A DNA stretch of 64,000 nt. It comes from CAZAQK01 sp964535825 (GTDB lineage Bacteria > Pseudomonadota > Alphaproteobacteria > Rickettsiales > SXRF01). The stretch lies in assembly GCA_964535825.1 (NCBI GenBank), contig CAZHUC010000003.1, positions 62,001-126,000 of the forward strand, given 5' to 3'. Made by a program: the position numbers and the translations under genes. Below, piece by piece: positions 61,025 to 64,000 of the stretch (within the stretch, counting starts at the first letter, position 1; every line of letters begins with the position of its first letter). The notes beneath the pieces were generated by a model. The model searched no databases. It was given only the letters and a program-made list of their open reading frames with translations, and was not told where the DNA came from.

Positions 61025-62354
61025 AAACGGTCTGTACGCTGAATGAGAAGGTTGCGCCGCTTGCAATGCCCTGGCTGCGAGCCAGAAGGTCCTTGCGGAT
61101 ACGGTCGAGTACGATTTCTGCACCACGTTTATTGGTCGCAGGCAGTACGATAGAATAGTCATCGCTGTGTGCCTGATAATCGAATGCAAGGTCGATATCA
61201 CGCAGTACGCGTTCTACCGCATCGGAAAGCAAACGACCAAGACGTGTACGGGTCTCTTCATCAAGGCGAGCTGCATTAGCTACGTTGATGACGATCATGT
61301 TCACATCAAAACCCACGCGTTTAGCCAGAGGTGTAATGAAATCGAGGTAACGGTGGAAGTAGTTGCTGGTGAACAGGTTATGATCCGGGTTTACCATGCT
61401 CTGTGACTTCGCGGTCTGATACTTGCGGGCATTCATCAATGCAAGGCCAGCCCATTCGCAGATAGCCGCGAATGATTCGATGGTGCTAAGGTTCAGGTCA
61501 GTAAAGCCGAGTGTTTCCACTTTCAGCATGCCGATCACCTCGCCGGTGTTACGGTCGGTCAATGCACCTGCAAGGATACCCTGACCGGATAGAATATGTT
61601 CATGGTCAGCATTGGCTACACAAAGCACGCCGCTGTTGCTGGCGATGGCTGTGGTAAGCGGGCTGCGAGTATCAAGTTTTGACTGATACGCATCTTTTTC
61701 TTTCCAGCCGTGGGAAAGGGTAAGATCCAGACCTTGCGGGGTCATGGTGTATACGGAGAACTGTTCGGCATTAATGGCGTTGCTTACCAGCTCTTCAAGG
61801 CCGTGCAGCACTTCATCCGGGTTCAGGCGTTCCATGGCTTTTGCCGCGTGGTATGCAGAGATAGAAGAACGCAGCTGGCCTGCCATACGCAGCTCCAGGC
61901 GTTCCTTAAGGTCTTTCACCCACTGGTATGAACGGCTGATGGTAGATTCACGCTCCATAGAAGAGGAGAGATCACGCTTTAACTGGTCACGTTCGCGGAT
62001 GTGCATCTGGCGCAGTTCACCAAAGAGCATCGCGCCTACTAGCCACAGCAGTGGCAGTTTCACTACGGAGAACCAGTAACCATACATGTCCTGTTCCATG
62101 CCTTGCTCCGGCATGTTGCCGATGAGTAGGCCAAGGGTAGCGGCGATCGCAGCGAAGAGGCCTTCACGCGAGCCGTATTTGCTGGCGATGATGAGCACCA
62201 CGAACCAGAAAGGATGTGGGTTGGTATCCCAGAAACGTGTCTTATCCAAAAACAGGAAGTCGAACACGATCAGTGTTACGATCATCAGGCCGGTTTCGAC
62301 GATAGCCGAACGGCGGAGGCCATTATTGTTCATGGTTGCGGTATCCTGTGCCAT
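61011..62354 (-). CDS. pelD: Pel c-di-GMP receptor PelD
   Basis: Inner-membrane protein (447 residues) that activates Pel export when it binds c-di-GMP. Four N-terminal helices, a coiled linker (RERDQLKRDLSSSMERES), a GAF domain (about 165-310) and a degenerate GGDEF domain in which the catalytic motif is HSDDYS, so it cannot act as a cyclase. Arg385-Asp-Ile-Asp388 stands where the RxxD inhibitory site that binds c-di-GMP is expected. The size matches P. aeruginosa PelD (about 455). It follows pelB after 23 bases. Confidence 0.93.
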   Translation of the reverse strand: MAQDTATMNNNGLRRSAIVETGLMIVTLIVFDFLFLDKTRFWDTNPHPFWFVVLIIASKYGSREGLFAAIAATLGLLIGNMPEQGMEQDMYGYWFSVVKLPLLWLVGAMLFGELRQMHIRERDQLKRDLSSSMERESTISRSYQWVKDLKERLELRMAGQLRSSISAYHAAKAMERLNPDEVLHGLEELVSNAINAEQFSVYTMTPQGLDLTLSHGWKEKDAYQSKLDTRSPLTTAIASNSGVLCVANADHEHILSGQGILAGALTDRNTGEVIGMLKVETLGFTDLNLSTIESFAAICEWAGLALMNARKYQTAKSQSMVNPDHNLFTSNYFHRYLDFITPLAKRVGFDVNMIVINVANAARLDEETRTRLGRLLSDAVERVLRDIDLAFDYQAHSDDYSIVLPATNKRGAEIVLDRIRKDLLARSQGIASGATFSFSVQTVYEKA

Positions 62355-62377
62355 TTTCTTGTCTCACATTCTAAACG

Positions 62378-64000
62378 TTAATATTTCCAGCGCAGATACG
62401 CACCCACACGGGTCACGTTATCGTCGCTTAGTCCGGTATCGAGGCCGTAAGAAGCACGCACTTGCGCATCTACGGACTCGGTCAGTTCATGGGTCAGCCT
62501 GCCTTCAACAGATGGGCCGTGGCCGCCGAGACGGTCATAGCCATAGCCAAGGATCAGGTCGCCATAGGTGTCTTCCCTGAAATCATAACCAAGGTTCAAT
62601 GCCAGGAAGTGGATCTCGCGAGAACGCATTGGTCCAAGCTGTGAGTACACACCATTAACATCGAAGCCTTTTTTGTTGCTGGTCTCATACTCTGCATCCA
62701 CACCATATGATACGGCAACGAAAGGTTGCGCTTCCATCAGGCGATATACGGCTGCAAATGATGCGGTAACAGCTGAGAAGATATTATTCGTGCCATCCAC
62801 ATTGTAACGCGCATAACCCGGACCACCGCTTATAGAGAAATAAGGGGTTGGCTTGATGGTATGTTCAATGCCGATGAAATCACGGGTGGTGTCATCGAGT
62901 ACAGATGCCACATAATCCCAATATGGACGGTGATAATCCGCTTTGATCTCCGTTTCACCCAGCTGGTTCAGGAAGTGCCAGATACCACCTGCGCCAAGAG
63001 TATCGTTGTTGGCGAAGAGGCTGGCTTTAATGAAACTGCCAAGATCCCAGCTGTAGATACCATATATCTCGCCACGCTGGCGGTCATCGCTGAAGTTGCC
63101 CACGCGGCCATCAGCACGGCGTTCTGCTTTCGCTTTTACATTGTTGTTCTGGACGATGATGCCAAAGAGCAGGTTCTCATCGGCGTAGCCATAACCGCTG
63201 GCGCTGGTGATATATTCATCATCGTTGCCACGGCTTACCCATTCAAAGTCAAGCTTTGCGCCGGGAGCATAGCTGCGGCGAATGTCTCTATCCAGACGGG
63301 CAATGTCTTCGTTGGCAGGTGAAAGTTCACGCGCTTGTGCAAGCAATGCCTGTGCGCGTGGCCAGTTGCCACCATAATTCTCTGCGTTAGCTGCAAAGCC
63401 CAGAAGCTGAGCATCCTGCTCATATTGCGGCAGGAGTTTATTCAGTCGGTCACTTGCAGCATGTACCTTGCCGGTTTCCAACTCGAGGCGGGCGGTAAGC
63501 AGCTCATAACGCAGCACGGTCTGGCGAGCATAATGCATTTCCTGTGAGTTCACATCAGGAACGGTGTGTATCTCGATCACATCTTTGCTGGAAGCAACGT
63601 CGAACTTCGAACCTGGTGCAGCGGCAATGAGCAATGTGTCATAGCCTTCGTTCACATAACCAATACCTTTTTGGCCTTCGAACTGCTTGGCAAGATTCTT
63701 CACGGCCTTTTCGCCACCTTTTACAAAGAGCAGCAATTCGGTATCGCCATTAGCCAGACGGTAATTCTGTACTTTGGTTACTGGCAGCGTTTCATTGACC
63801 GTTGCTACCGATGACCTGAAGGTTGCAGCAGGTGGGTTGCTGAGCGTAGTGCTTGCCTGCTGGTACTCGCGTACTTCTATCAGGGTGTTGGCGTAGTCAG
63901 CGCGGAGAATGTCATCCTGCGGGTGGTGCAGCATGCCATCGCGGAATACCAAGAGGCCTTCTTCTTCACGGTCGGTCCAGATGAGGCTTTGTGCCTTGCG
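62378..64000 (-). CDS. pelB: Pel outer-membrane porin PelB, C-terminal part (5' incomplete)
   Basis: The frame is open to the window edge, so only the last about 540 residues are seen; complete PelB proteins are over 1100 residues with many TPRs. Residues near the start still show TPR-like helices (ARQTVLRYELLTARLELETGKVHAASDRLNKLL, NWPRAQALLAQARELSPANEDIARLDRDIRR). From about residue 240 the chain alternates in beta strands (ASGYGYADENLLFGI, FSISGGPGYARYN) and ends in the aromatic barrel signal YLRWKY. It would form the outer-membrane pore for Pel. Confidence 0.92.
   Translation of the reverse strand, partial: RKAQSLIWTDREEEGLLVFRDGMLHHPQDDILRADYANTLIEVREYQQASTTLSNPPAATFRSSVATVNETLPVTKVQNYRLANGDTELLLFVKGGEKAVKNLAKQFEGQKGIGYVNEGYDTLLIAAAPGSKFDVASSKDVIEIHTVPDVNSQEMHYARQTVLRYELLTARLELETGKVHAASDRLNKLLPQYEQDAQLLGFAANAENYGGNWPRAQALLAQARELSPANEDIARLDRDIRRSYAPGAKLDFEWVSRGNDDEYITSASGYGYADENLLFGIIVQNNNVKAKAERRADGRVGNFSDDRQRGEIYGIYSWDLGSFIKASLFANNDTLGAGGIWHFLNQLGETEIKADYHRPYWDYVASVLDDTTRDFIGIEHTIKPTPYFSISGGPGYARYNVDGTNNIFSAVTASFAAVYRLMEAQPFVAVSYGVDAEYETSNKKGFDVNGVYSQLGPMRSREIHFLALNLGYDFREDTYGDLILGYGYDRLGGHGPSVEGRLTHELTESVDAQVRASYGLDTGLSDDNVTRVGAYLRWKY

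Noticed and set aside
1..64000. CRISPR array, rRNA operon, integrase or transposase
   Set aside because: No regularly spaced repeats, no rRNA-like sequence and no recombinase motif was found on either strand.

Overview
The window reads as a chromosomal segment of a free-living, heterotrophic alphaproteobacterium. The support for this is a five-enzyme histidine route, a leucine/isoleucine acyl-CoA block, a fused indolepyruvate oxidoreductase, an alphaproteobacterial-style tRNA-Phe with encoded CCA, and short palindromic intergenic repeats. Base composition is moderate in GC and even across the metabolic genes, but falls sharply in a few accessory stretches (about 10.07-11.1 kb, 12.9-13.6 kb, 21.0-21.7 kb and 36.3-36.9 kb). 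I cannot name the species.

Layout. 0-2 kb: the end of an SLC13-type transporter and two decayed remnants. 2-9.6 kb: a class II glutamine amidotransferase divergent from an asnO-type amidotransferase and a YbdK-type carboxylate-amine ligase, then a fused indolepyruvate oxidoreductase. 9.6-13.6 kb: an accessory island of two paralogous short proteins with a MuF (phage head morphogenesis) N-terminal domain and unrelated C-terminal toxin-like domains, each followed by a small immunity-like ORF. The two copies flank purT. Copy 1 is frameshifted and trails broken immunity-like ORFs; copy 2 is intact. 13.6-17.9 kb: an FAD-dependent dehydrogenase, an HU-like protein, a Y-family polymerase, tRNA-Phe and a YciA thioesterase.

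18-28.7 kb: branched-chain amino acid catabolism on the minus strand (acyl-CoA dehydrogenase, methylcrotonyl-CoA carboxylase, methylglutaconyl-CoA hydratase, HMG-CoA lyase, thiolase, a second acyl-CoA dehydrogenase, an HSD10-like SDR), with a divergent MaoC hydratase. The carboxylase alpha subunit is split into two chains. 28.7-39.6 kb: a sugar dehydrogenase, a CPA2 antiporter, and all five genes of histidine to glutamate via formylglutamate (hutF, I, H, U, G) on both strands. 39.6-40.2 kb: an MlaC-like protein.

40.4-49.2 kb: one tightly packed operon for tryptophan degradation through kynurenine, 3-hydroxyanthranilate and 2-aminomuconate, with a good sigma70-like promoter. 49.2-56.95 kb: a TetR-controlled RND efflux operon ending in a PstS-like binding protein, with a palindromic operator in front of tetR. 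57-64 kb: a Pel exopolysaccharide operon (pelB partial, D, E, F, G) with no pelC between pelB and pelD.

Overall, the region lets the cell use His, Trp, Leu/Ile and aromatic keto acids as carbon and nitrogen sources and build a Pel biofilm matrix. The most unusual part is the MuF-toxin/immunity island around purT.
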